Assembly (NCBI GenBank): GCA_031398325.1
Contig: JANNNB010000227.1
Location: 1 to 20,226 of the forward strand
From: Sva-07 sp031398325
GTDB taxonomy: Bacteria; Actinomycetota; Acidimicrobiia; Acidimicrobiales; Ilumatobacteraceae
Reading direction: 5' to 3'
DNA: 20,226 nt
Shown here: positions 5,651 to 14,018 of the stretch, piece by piece
Numbering within the stretch: the first letter of the stretch is position 1
How the letters are laid out: every line of letters begins with the position of its first letter
The notes under the pieces: generated by a model
The model's database searches: none
What the model saw: only the letters and a program-made list of their open reading frames with translations
Told to the model about the DNA's origin: nothing
Program-made: the position numbers and the translations under genes

Positions 5651-8600
5651 GGACCGACGGGCTCTTGCTCGACCACGTGCGGCTCGTCGAGCTCGGGAAG
5701 ATGCCCGTCATGGGGAACATGCGGGGGGATCCCAGCGGTGAGCCCGCTGATCACGCATCGCCAGCCCGCCTCGACGCGTTCGAAGCCTGCGTCGTCGAGC
5801 TGTCCGAGCAAGGCAGCCGTGGCATGCGCGACGAGCGATCGGGCGATGCCGTCACCCGCCTGCTTCGCGACCGCTTGCGAGCGAGCCAGCCGGAGCTCGC
5901 CCGACACGGTGTCGCCGAGGTGGAACTCGCTCGCGGCGGCGGCCACGTCGACATAGATGCGATCGAGATAGGTCGACCCTGCATCACCCCACACGGCATC
6001 GGCATCCTCCTGGGGCGAGTCGAAATCGCCGACCAGCGCCGACGCCAACGCGTGCACAGCCCGCGCGTACGGCATCCCCGGGCGGACTTCGTCCAACAAC
6101 ACGAGCGCGTCCTCGGCCCGGCCGGTCTGACACAGCCCGAGCGCCAACGTCACACGCACCTCCGAGCCATCGGTGCCCATCGCGTCGATCTTGCTCAGCG
6201 CAGCTTCGCCGATCACGACGGCCCGCTCGCCGAGCCCGAGATGCACCGCCGCACCCGCCGCAATCATCGCCGGGAACGCGAAGTCGCCATAACTCTCGCC
6301 CAGCGACATCGTCTCCTCGATCGACCGTTCGGCCTCGTTCGTACGGCCGAGGGCAACCAGTGCGCGGACGCGCGGAGCGAGCGCCTGCACCATCCCGAAC
6401 CGATCACCCAGCTCACGGAACGCCTGCAGCGCTCGACGCGAGAGTTCCTCGGCCTCGATGAATCGCCCGGACCACAGGCGGATCGACGCGAGCAGGGAAT
6501 CCATCATGGCCGGCGCCCACGTGTCTCCGAGTTCGAACGCCTCGGCCCGTACCGTCGTCGCGAGCAGCTCGGCATCGGCGAACCGCCGTTGAAAGAATCG
6601 GATGAAGGCCAGCAGGCCGTTCGCCCAACTCGCCCCGACATTGTCGCCGAGCTCCGCGAACTCGGCGGAGGCCGTGACGAGCCGTTCCTCCGCCGTCTCG
6701 AGGTCGCCCGACAGGAACGAGACCCAGGCCTGATGCTGACGAACCCATGCGCGACCGCGGCGGTCCCCGAGTGCCTCGGTCAGTCCTTCAGCCTCCCCGA
6801 GCAGCCATTCAGCATCGCTGAGCGAACCGCCGAACACCTCGATGAACCCGCGCTCACGGAGCGACGTGGCGAGTTCGATGTCGTCGCCGAGCTCACGGAA
6901 CAGTTCGACGCTCGTGCCCAACTCGGCACGGGCTGCGTCGAGATTTCCGGTGCGCTGCTCGAGCGTGCCGAGCAGCCGACGGGCCCGACCCTCGTGTCGA
7001 GGGTCCTCCGCGATCAGTGCGGCGGCGAGCGCCGCGTCGGCGTCGTGGCGGGCCGGTGCGGCCATCCGCCGCTCGGTGTACGCCTCGGCACGTAGGAGCA
7101 GGAGTTCACGTGCCACCAACGGATCGGACGGTACGAGATCGAGTGCCCGCGTCGCGTGGCGCTGCGCCTGGTTGATGGCACCCACGTCGAGTGCCCGCTG
7201 GGTCGCACCGAGCAACAGCCGCACTGCCTGATCACCGATGTTCGCCGGCACCCCGGGCACCTGGCCGATCTCTGCGACCAGTTCAGCGGCCGTGGCGGCA
7301 TGATGCGCGACCTGATCGATCGGCGAGTTCGCGATGTGCCCCATCACCGACGCCGTGCCAGCGTGGCGTTGTGCTCGCACCAGCTTGGTGAGGGTCTGGT
7401 ACGCGACCTCGCGAACCACGTCGCTGCGGAACCGCCAGGTCCCGCCGTACTCGTCCTCGGTCACGTCGAGGAAGCCGTCGTCGACGAGGGCAGCGATGTC
7501 GGTCGGATCGAGTTCCTGGCCGAGCTCGATCGCGAAGTGCTGCAACGATTTGACGGCGCCCGATGTGCCGAGCACTGAGGCGTTGTCCAAGACCGCTCGC
7601 GGGCCGGGTGCGAGTCGATCGAGCCTCGACGCGATCAGCGCCCGGAGCGATCCGGGCAGCGTCGTGCTGTCCGGATCGACCCTCGTCAACGACGCGAGCT
7701 CGGTCAGGAACAGAGGGTTCCCCCCGCTTCGCTCGTAGAGCTGATCGGCCAGACTCGAGGTGTTGACGTCGCCGAGGACGGCCTCGACCAACACGTGGGC
7801 CTCATCGCGAGTCAGCGGATCGAGCGGCATCCGGATCGTGATCGGGTGATCCGTCGACGGCGGCCAATCGATGTCGACGTCGTCACGCTGGGCCGTGATC
7901 ACCAACACGGCGCGGTCGACCAGCGACCGCGTGATCCGGCCGAGCAGATCGATCACCAGGCGATCTGCCCACTGCAGATCGTCGAGCCACATCACGATGG
8001 GCCCATGCTCCGAGCGGCGCCGCAGCCCCTCGACGACCACCGAGAACAGCGTCTCACGCGCACGCGAGGGTGGCATCGAATCGAACGTTGAAGGATGGCC
8101 GACCAGGTGGAGCACGGTCTCGACGAACAAATCGAGGACCGGGTCGTCGTCGCTGAAGCGGTAGTACTCGATGCCCTTGGCCCTGCTCGTTTCGCGCAGG
8201 ACGCCGATCGGCGCGGACCGATCGAGGTTCATCTTCCTGAACAACGCACTGGCGATCGGCGCCCACACGTTGTTCTCGCCGTACGGCGCACAGATCCCGG
8301 CGAACACCACCACCGACCGATCGGGAAAGACCTGCAACATCTCGCTGACCAGACGGGTCTTGCCCGAGCCCGCCTCCCCCGTCACCGCCACGACAGCGCT
8401 GCGCCCGTTGGCGACCATCGACATCACCGACGAGAGCAGTTCACGCTGTGTGATCCGCCCGACGAACGGGACATCGGTTCGTACCGCGATCGAGGGCACT
8501 CGCCGTTCCAGGCCCGTCACCTGCCACACGCGCTCGGACTGTTCTCGCCCGACGACGTCGATGTCGTCGACGAACGAGCGCAGGATCTCATCCGATGCCA

Positions 8601-9177
8601 GGGCCGCGGTTGCGTCGCCGATGTACACCGCACCGGGCGGGGCCATGCCCTGCAGGCGCGACGCCACGTTGACCACGTCGCCCATCGCCGTGTACTCGGT
8701 TGTGCCAGCGACCGTGCCGACGACCACTTCACCCGTGTTGACGCCGATGCGGAGGTGGAGCGGGCTGTTGGCGTCGAGTTGCTCCTCGACGAACATCTCG
8801 AGTGTCTGATGGAGCTGCAACGCAGCACGAATGGCGCGATCGGCGTCGTCCTCGTGCGCGACGGGGGCGCCGAACAGGGCCAGGATCGCATCACCGAGGA
8901 CCTTGTCGATGGTGCCGCCGAACGACTCGATGTCGACGATCAGTCGTTGGAAAGCGGCGTCGATCAATCGCTTGAGCCGTTCCGGATCGAGATGCTCCGA
9001 CAAGCTGGAATATCCGACGATGTCCGCGAACAACACCGTCACGACCCGCCGCTCCTCGGTCGCGGCGGCAACCACCTCATGGCCACAGAACGGGCAGAAG
9101 CGCGCACCCTCGGGGAGCGATCTCAGACACGACGAACATGTGCCACTGGCAGGCATCAGTGGGTGATCGTACGGCAC
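5647..9177 (-). CDS. Class III nucleotide cyclase - AAA ATPase - TPR regulator
   Basis: The product is 1176 residues from GTG 9177, or 1169 from ATG 9156. Residues 14-33 form a zinc ribbon (CSSC...CPFCGH). Residues about 43-220 are a class III cyclase: metal Asp52 (FADIVGYSS), Asp96 with substrate Lys92 (DKVLGDA), and transition-state Asn170 and Arg174 (GDVVNVASRL). The base-specifying position, seven before Asn170, is Thr163. Lys/Thr is the class IIIb pattern, so ATP is the likely substrate and cAMP the product. Residues about 238-600 are an AAA/AP-ATPase module with Walker A GEAGSGKT (267-274) and Walker B IVMWLDD (394-400). The rest, to about 1120, is TPR-like helical repeats. All catalytic residues are present. 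This layout is common in actinobacterial signalling proteins whose ligands are mostly unknown. No membrane segment is seen. Confidence 0.95.
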   Translation of the reverse strand: MPYDHPLMPASGTCSSCLRSLPEGARFCPFCGHEVVAAATEERRVVTVLFADIVGYSSLSEHLDPERLKRLIDAAFQRLIVDIESFGGTIDKVLGDAILALFGAPVAHEDDADRAIRAALQLHQTLEMFVEEQLDANSPLHLRIGVNTGEVVVGTVAGTTEYTAMGDVVNVASRLQGMAPPGAVYIGDATAALASDEILRSFVDDIDVVGREQSERVWQVTGLERRVPSIAVRTDVPFVGRITQRELLSSVMSMVANGRSAVVAVTGEAGSGKTRLVSEMLQVFPDRSVVVFAGICAPYGENNVWAPIASALFRKMNLDRSAPIGVLRETSRAKGIEYYRFSDDDPVLDLFVETVLHLVGHPSTFDSMPPSRARETLFSVVVEGLRRRSEHGPIVMWLDDLQWADRLVIDLLGRITRSLVDRAVLVITAQRDDVDIDWPPSTDHPITIRMPLDPLTRDEAHVLVEAVLGDVNTSSLADQLYERSGGNPLFLTELASLTRVDPDSTTLPGSLRALIASRLDRLAPGPRAVLDNASVLGTSGAVKSLQHFAIELGQELDPTDIAALVDDGFLDVTEDEYGGTWRFRSDVVREVAYQTLTKLVRAQRHAGTASVMGHIANSPIDQVAHHAATAAELVAEIGQVPGVPANIGDQAVRLLLGATQRALDVGAINQAQRHATRALDLVPSDPLVARELLLLRAEAYTERRMAAPARHDADAALAAALIAEDPRHEGRARRLLGTLEQRTGNLDAARAELGTSVELFRELGDDIELATSLRERGFIEVFGGSLSDAEWLLGEAEGLTEALGDRRGRAWVRQHQAWVSFLSGDLETAEERLVTASAEFAELGDNVGASWANGLLAFIRFFQRRFADAELLATTVRAEAFELGDTWAPAMMDSLLASIRLWSGRFIEAEELSRRALQAFRELGDRFGMVQALAPRVRALVALGRTNEAERSIEETMSLGESYGDFAFPAMIAAGAAVHLGLGERAVVIGEAALSKIDAMGTDGSEVRVTLALGLCQTGRAEDALVLLDEVRPGMPYARAVHALASALVGDFDSPQEDADAVWGDAGSTYLDRIYVDVAAAASEFHLGDTVSGELRLARSQAVAKQAGDGIARSLVAHATAALLGQLDDAGFERVEAGWRCVISGLTAGIPPHVPHDGHLPELDEPHVVEQEPVGP

Positions 9178-9237
9178 GATCGGGGATCACCCCGACACGT
9201 TTCAGAACTGGGCGACGGGTTGTTCCCGATGTTCCGG

Positions 9238-9254
9238 GCTCCTACGGGAGGAGC
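9238..9254. promoter_or_regulatory. Inverted repeat between the divergent cyclase and ABC operons
   Basis: GCTCCT and AGGAGC form perfect 6-base arms around ACGGG in the 129-base divergent intergenic region. A second short one (GGGG-ATCA-CCCC, 9182-9193) lies next to the cyclase start. Either could be an operator or a leader hairpin. No convincing promoter boxes were found in the gap. Confidence 0.25.
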
Positions 9255-9306
9255 GGTCGCTGAACCAAATCGCGCACACAGGCCGCTCCACAGAAGGTAG
9301 ACCTAT

Positions 9307-10098
9307 GTGATGAATTCGCCGGTACCGCCGTCCCCCGCTGCCCCGCACGACCCTCCGGCCACGCCCGGCGGGAGCACGTCAGCCGCCGGAGCGGTCGATG
9401 CGATGAAGATCTACGGCATGGGCGACGCACAGGTCCGCGCCCTCGATGGCGTCACGATCTCCTTCGAAACGGGCAAGTTCACCGCGATCATGGGCCCGTC
9501 GGGCTCCGGCAAGTCCACCCTGCTGCACTGCCTCGCCGGCCTCGACGAGCTGACATCCGGAGCGACCTACATCGGCGACACGTATCTGGCATCCCTCAAC
9601 GACAAGGAGCTGACCGAACTCCGCCGCACCAAGGTCGGCTTCGTGTTCCAGGCGTTCAACCTGATCCCGACGCTCACGGCCGAGGAGAACATCCGCCTCC
9701 CCATGATGCTCGGCGGCGAGGACGGCGACGCCGCCTGGATCGATCAGGTGGTCACCACGGTGGGGATGAAGGACCGGCTCAAGCACCGCCCGAGCGAGCT
9801 GTCGGGTGGCCAGCAACAGCGGGTCGCCGTCGCTCGCGCCCTCGCCTCGAAGCCTCAGATCATCTTCGCCGATGAGCCGACGGGCAACCTCGACTCGGTC
9901 ACCGGACACGAGATCCTCGACTTCATGCAACGGGCGGTCCGAGAGTACGGGCAGACCATCGTGATGGTCACCCACGACCCGATGGCCGCCTCGTACGCCG
10001 ACCGCGTGGTGTTCGTCGGCGACGGAAAGATCGTCGGCGAGTTGCTCGACCCGACCGCCGACCTGATCCTCGACCGCATGCGGCAACTCGGCGAATGA
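9307..10098 (+). CDS. ABC transporter ATP-binding protein, MacB/LolD (FtsE-like) family
   Basis: The product is 263 residues. A Pro/Ala-rich 30-residue N-terminus precedes the ATPase domain: Walker A GPSGSGKST (63-71), Q-loop VFQAFNLIP, signature LSGGQQQR (165-172), Walker B IIFADEPTGNLD (185-196) and switch His223. The GNLD after Walker B and the TLTAEENI stretch are typical of the LolD/MacB group, which drives FtsX-type permeases rather than substrate channels. GTG 9307 is chosen because GAAGG (9293-9297) lies nine bases before it; ATG 9310 directly follows and is possible. It overlaps the permease gene by four bases (ATGA), so the two are one operon and almost certainly one transporter. 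Confidence 0.95.
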   Translation: MMNSPVPPSPAAPHDPPATPGGSTSAAGAVDAMKIYGMGDAQVRALDGVTISFETGKFTAIMGPSGSGKSTLLHCLAGLDELTSGATYIGDTYLASLNDKELTELRRTKVGFVFQAFNLIPTLTAEENIRLPMMLGGEDGDAAWIDQVVTTVGMKDRLKHRPSELSGGQQQRVAVARALASKPQIIFADEPTGNLDSVTGHEILDFMQRAVREYGQTIVMVTHDPMAASYADRVVFVGDGKIVGELLDPTADLILDRMRQLGE

Positions 10099-12641
10099 GT
10101 GCCAAGCCGACACTGCTCATCGCCAGAAAGAGCGTGCGGGCGCGCCTCGGACGCACGATCGCGATCGCAATCGCGATCACCGCAGGCGTGTCGTTCGTGG
10201 TGGGTTCGTTCGTCCTCGCCGACAGCCTCAGGGCCACGTTCGACGACCTGTTCAGCGAACTGTCCGCGAACGTCGACCTCCAGGTTCGCAGCGCTCAGGC
10301 GTTCGAATCCGACGACGCACGGGAGCCGTTCGACCCGGCGATCGCCGACGAGATCCAGGCCATCGACGGCGTCTCGTCGCTCGAGCCCACCGTGACCCGG
10401 TTCGCCCAGCTGATCGACGAAGAGGGCGAGGCCGTCAGCGCGCAGGCCGCACCGTCATTCGGTGTGTCGTGGGAGAGCGACGCCGACGTCCAAGGCGTCG
10501 TGGTCAAGGAGGGGGCGGCGCCCTCGGGTATCGATCAGGCCGCCGTCGACAAGTCGACGGCTGACAGGGAGAACCTCGAGGTCGGCGACACCATCACCTA
10601 CCTGACCGACACCGGCCAGCACACCGCCACGCTCACCGGCACGGTCGGCACGGAGACGTCCGACAGTTTCGCGGGAGCAGCGATCGTCGCCGTCGACCTG
10701 GCGACCGCGTTGGAGGTGTTCGGAACCGATGGCCTGGTCGACACCGTCGACATCGCCCTGGTCGACGGCATCGACGAGGCAGCCGTTCAGCGCGAGGTCG
10801 AAGACATCCTGCCCACGGGTCTCGAAGTCATCACCGGCGAGCAACTCGCCCAGGAGTCCAGCGACGCGGTCGGCCAGTTCATCGACGTGTTCGGCACGGG
10901 CCTGCTCATCTTCGCCTTCGTCACCGCGTTCGTGAGTGCGTTCATCATCAACAACGTGTTCCAGATCACGATCGGCCAGCGGCTCCGCGAACTGGCGCTG
11001 CTGCGTGCGGTCGGCGCGTCCGGTCGCCAGGTACGCCGGATGATCACCGTCGAGGCGTTCATCCTCGGGGTGGTCGCGACTGTGTTCGGCATCTTCGGCG
11101 GTCTGCTCGTGGCCCGCCTCCTGATCGCTGCCTTCAACGCCGCCGGCGCGGGCTTCTCGAACCCCCAGACGGTGCTCGCACCACGGACCATCGTGATGGC
11201 TGCCATCGTCGGAATCGGCATCACGATGGCGTCGGTCATCGTGCCGGCGCGCCGTGCGGGCAGGATCCCACCGATCGCCGCGATGCGACCGGAGCTCGGT
11301 TTCAGCGCGATCCAGACGAAGCGGCTCGTCCTCGGCGTCGTACTCACCGCGCTCGGGGTCGTGATGTTCCTCGTGGGCCTGTTCGTCCGACCTGGTGGTA
11401 CCCCGGGGCTGATCCTCTTCGCCGGTGGCGGAGCCCTCATCCTGTTCCTCGGCGTCGCCTCGTTGTCGTCGACCATCGCCCGCCCGGTCACCAGGGTGAT
11501 CGGGTGGCCGGTTGCGAGACTCTTCAAGACGCCGGGAGTCCTGGCGCGCGACAACGTGGCGAGAGCACCGCGACGGACGTCGTCGAGCGCCGCTGCACTC
11601 ATGATCGGCGTCGCCCTCGTGAGCGCGGCGGCGGTCTTCGCCGCTTCGTTGCGGGCGAGCTTCATCGAGACCCTCGACAGTGCGGTGAAGGCCGACTACA
11701 TCGTCACCGACCAGTCGTTCATCGGGCTCTCGCCGATCGTCGCCGAGACACTCGCCGAGGTGCCCGAGCTGTCCGCCGTCACTCCGATCCGCGCCGCCAC
11801 CGCCGAAGTCGACGGGGAGTCGAAGCCCTTCGGGGCCATCGAACCGGTTGCGTTCGAGCAGCTGATCGACCCTGACCTCATCGACGGCACGATCGGCGAA
11901 CTCGGGTTGAACGAGTTGCTGATCAACTCCGACCCGGCAGACGACCTCGGTCTCGAGGTCGGGTCGATCGTCACCGCGACGTTCCAGAACGGTGGGGAGA
12001 TCGACCTCACCGTGGCCGGAATCTACGGCGACAGCACGTTCGGCAACTGGCTCATCAGCCTCGACACGCTCGCCGCGGCGACGAGCGTGCCCGCACGGGA
12101 TCTGTTCCTCATCGCCGGACTCGCAGACGGCGTCGATCCGGAGGTCGGCGACGAGGCGGTCCGAACCGCGATGGAAGAGTTCCCGCAGGCAACGATCCAG
12201 TCGAACGCCGAATTCCGCCAGTCGCAGGAGGATCAGATCAACCAGTTGCTGGTCATCATCTCGATGCTGCTCGCCTTCGCGATCTTCATCGCCGTGCTCG
12301 GTATCTCCATCACGCTCGCCCTCGGCGTCTTCGAACGAACGAGAGAGATCGGCCTGCTCCGCGCCGTCGGCATGAACAAGCGCCAGACCCGCCGATCGAT
12401 CCGGTGGGAGGCGATCATCGTCTCGACCTTCGGTGCGCTGATCGGCATCATCCTCGGGACGTTCCTCGGAATCGTGCTCTCGTTGGCGGTCCCGGACGAC
12501 ATCGTCAGCAAGCTGGCGTTCAACCCCGGCATCATCATCGCCATCCTGGTCGGCGCGGTCATCGCCGGGTTCTTGGCGGCGCTCTATCCGTCGTACAAGG
12601 CCTCGAACATGAACGTCCTCGAGGCGATCTCCACGGAGTGA
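10095..12641 (+). CDS. FtsX-family ABC transporter permease with two FtsX domains
   Basis: The product is 848 residues. I count about ten membrane segments: one near 20-42, three around 265-395, two linking helices (about 410-455), one near 490-515, and three at the C-terminal end (about 715-840). Two large extracytoplasmic regions (about 45-260 and 515-710) resemble MacB-type periplasmic core domains. Both FtsX domains carry the typical REL/REIGLLRAVG stretch (QRLRELALLRAVGASGRQVR and TREIGLLRAVGMNKRQTR). The protein thus looks like a tandem duplication that puts both half-permeases in one chain. Such mechanotransmission-type transporters move lipoproteins, peptides or siderophores, or work on the envelope; the substrate here is unknown. 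Its start overlaps the ATPase stop by four bases. Confidence 0.95.
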   Translation: MSAKPTLLIARKSVRARLGRTIAIAIAITAGVSFVVGSFVLADSLRATFDDLFSELSANVDLQVRSAQAFESDDAREPFDPAIADEIQAIDGVSSLEPTVTRFAQLIDEEGEAVSAQAAPSFGVSWESDADVQGVVVKEGAAPSGIDQAAVDKSTADRENLEVGDTITYLTDTGQHTATLTGTVGTETSDSFAGAAIVAVDLATALEVFGTDGLVDTVDIALVDGIDEAAVQREVEDILPTGLEVITGEQLAQESSDAVGQFIDVFGTGLLIFAFVTAFVSAFIINNVFQITIGQRLRELALLRAVGASGRQVRRMITVEAFILGVVATVFGIFGGLLVARLLIAAFNAAGAGFSNPQTVLAPRTIVMAAIVGIGITMASVIVPARRAGRIPPIAAMRPELGFSAIQTKRLVLGVVLTALGVVMFLVGLFVRPGGTPGLILFAGGGALILFLGVASLSSTIARPVTRVIGWPVARLFKTPGVLARDNVARAPRRTSSSAAALMIGVALVSAAAVFAASLRASFIETLDSAVKADYIVTDQSFIGLSPIVAETLAEVPELSAVTPIRAATAEVDGESKPFGAIEPVAFEQLIDPDLIDGTIGELGLNELLINSDPADDLGLEVGSIVTATFQNGGEIDLTVAGIYGDSTFGNWLISLDTLAAATSVPARDLFLIAGLADGVDPEVGDEAVRTAMEEFPQATIQSNAEFRQSQEDQINQLLVIISMLLAFAIFIAVLGISITLALGVFERTREIGLLRAVGMNKRQTRRSIRWEAIIVSTFGALIGIILGTFLGIVLSLAVPDDIVSKLAFNPGIIIAILVGAVIAGFLAALYPSYKASNMNVLEAISTE

Positions 12642-12648
12642 CGACGAC

Positions 12649-13050
12649 ATGACGATCGAACCCGACGACCTGACCGACGAGGTCCGGACATTCCTGACGG
12701 AGTACCACTTGGCGACACTGACCACCCTGCGCTCCGACGGATCACCGCATGTCGTGGCCGTCGGCTTCAGCTACGACGTCGAGGCACGAGTTGCCAGGGT
12801 GATCACGTGGGCGGCATCGCAGAAGGCCAAGAACGCCGGACGGATGGAAGTCGCCGGCCAGCGAGCCGCGGTGAGCCAGGTCGACGGGGGTCGGTGGATG
12901 ACGTTGGAAGGCCCCGTGCGCCTCGTGACGGATCCCGACGGGGTTCGCGCCGGCGTCGAGGGATACGCCGCCCGATATCGGGAACCCAAGCAACGCGACG
13001 ACCGGGTGGTCATCGAGATCGCCGTCGACCGCATCCTCGGCCGCGCCTGA
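12649..13050 (+). CDS. PPOX-class F420-dependent oxidoreductase-like protein
   Basis: The product is 133 residues. It begins LTDEVRTFLTEYHLATLTTL, followed by RSDGSPHVVAVGFSYD, the usual N-terminal half of the Rv1155-like split barrel. It continues with ITWAASQKAKNAGR and ends in a VVIEIAVDRILG strand. In actinobacteria this family (TIGR03618-type) mostly binds coenzyme F420; FMN is the alternative and I cannot separate them by eye. Length is normal and no signal peptide is seen. It starts seven bases after the permease stop, so it is probably the third gene of the ABC operon, although no functional link is known. It converges on the glycosylase gene with a 9-base gap. Confidence 0.88.
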   Translation: MTIEPDDLTDEVRTFLTEYHLATLTTLRSDGSPHVVAVGFSYDVEARVARVITWAASQKAKNAGRMEVAGQRAAVSQVDGGRWMTLEGPVRLVTDPDGVRAGVEGYAARYREPKQRDDRVVIEIAVDRILGRA

Positions 13051-13059
13051 CGATGCAGG

Positions 13060-13947
13060 TCAGCTGACGTCGCGGTTCCACGGCAGATCGGCGATCCACC
13101 GCTGGGCGGCAGGATGCGGATCCATCGGAGTGTCATCGCTCGAACGCTCGAGATACGGGTCGAGGTGCAACTGGCAACCAGGGCACCAGTAGAGCGTCCG
13201 GGCGTGCTCGCCCATCCGCCGGCATTCGATCGTCGCACCGCAGCGGTGGCACCGCTGTCCGTTCCGGCCGTACACCGCCAGTCCGCCCTTCACGCCGGGG
13301 ATGGTGACCCGCCGGGAAGTGGTGAGGTTGGCCCGCAGCATGGTCGCCGCCGTGTTGACGAGGCGGATCGCGTCGTGTTCGGTCAGCGTGCCGATGCGGG
13401 CGAATGGGCTCAGTTCGGTGGCCCACAACACTTCCGCGCGATAGACGTTGCCGACGCCGCACATCACCCGCTGGTCGAGGAGCACCTCGCCGAGACGGGT
13501 TTGCGCATCGGGATACGAGAGCACGAGGTTGACGACCTCGCCGAGATCGGTGTCGAGCTTGCAGAGATCGGGCCCGAGCCGACCCATCCCCGGATGCCGA
13601 CGACGATCCGGCTGGCGATACGTCTCGACCAGTGGAGCGTTGAAGCAGACCGCCACCCAGCCCTCGGACTCGATGGTGGCACGCATCTGATGGTACGGCC
13701 GGCGCCAGCTGTCGCCCGCCCGGTACAGGTGCCACGAACCGGTCATCCTCATGTGGGTGTGGAGCACGAGACCGTCGTCCCACACGATCTCGAGGTGCTT
13801 GCCGTGGCTCTCGACCCGTTCGATGATGCGGCCTGCCTGCGGACCGGGCCCGATCAGACGGGGGGCATCGAAGCGGACCATCGGCTTGCCGACCAACGCG
13901 GTGCGCAGCGCACTCGCCGTTCGGTGGATCGTGTCGCCTTCTGGCAT
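13060..13947 (-). CDS. nei2: Fpg/Nei-family DNA glycosylase/AP lyase, Nei2-like
   Basis: The 295-residue enzyme would excise oxidised bases, mainly pyrimidines, and cut the resulting abasic site. The N-terminus MPEGDTIHRTA carries catalytic Pro2 and Glu3 in the Nei2-type form; Fpg usually reads PELPEV. Lys50 (HGKHLEI) corresponds to the conserved hairpin lysine. GVGNVYRAE (164-172) is the helix-two-turns-helix Asn motif. The C-terminal zinc finger uses Cys233, Cys236, Cys255 and Cys258, with Arg250 in ARTLYWCPGCQ. ATG 13947 places Pro2 correctly, which fixes the start. About 30 extra residues follow the zinc finger. It is divergent from azlC. The Nei2 assignment rests on motifs and recall. 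Confidence 0.93.
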   Translation of the reverse strand: MPEGDTIHRTASALRTALVGKPMVRFDAPRLIGPGPQAGRIIERVESHGKHLEIVWDDGLVLHTHMRMTGSWHLYRAGDSWRRPYHQMRATIESEGWVAVCFNAPLVETYRQPDRRRHPGMGRLGPDLCKLDTDLGEVVNLVLSYPDAQTRLGEVLLDQRVMCGVGNVYRAEVLWATELSPFARIGTLTEHDAIRLVNTAATMLRANLTTSRRVTIPGVKGGLAVYGRNGQRCHRCGATIECRRMGEHARTLYWCPGCQLHLDPYLERSSDDTPMDPHPAAQRWIADLPWNRDVS

Positions 13948-13965
13948 CGACCATCAGGGTACGCG

Positions 13966-14011
13966 GTATACCGGTATCGGCCGCGGCAATCCGACGTCGC
14001 ACGCGTACTGT
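13966..14011. promoter_or_regulatory. Palindrome and possible leaderless promoter between nei2 and azlC
   Basis: The 71-base gap contains the perfect 10-base palindrome ATACCGGTAT (13968-13977), overlapped by the 8-base palindrome GGTATACC. A TACTGT hexamer (14006-14011) sits seven bases before azlC ATG 14019, where a -10 box for a leaderless transcript would be, and no ribosome binding site precedes that ATG. No clear -35 was found. The palindrome could be an operator for azlCD, for nei2, or for neither. Confidence 0.35.
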
Positions 14012-14018
14012 GCCATCG

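Noticed and set aside
8095..9300. Long plus-strand open frame opposite the cyclase N-terminus
   Set aside because: It is His/Arg/Asp-rich shadow sequence with no recognisable domain, opposite strongly conserved cyclase and ATPase motifs.
10455..12725. Long open frame on the minus strand opposite the FtsX permease (756 codons, Asp/Arg/Glu-rich)
   Set aside because: It is an artefact of high GC third-position bias. Its composition is that of an antisense frame, and the plus strand carries clear ABC-permease domains.
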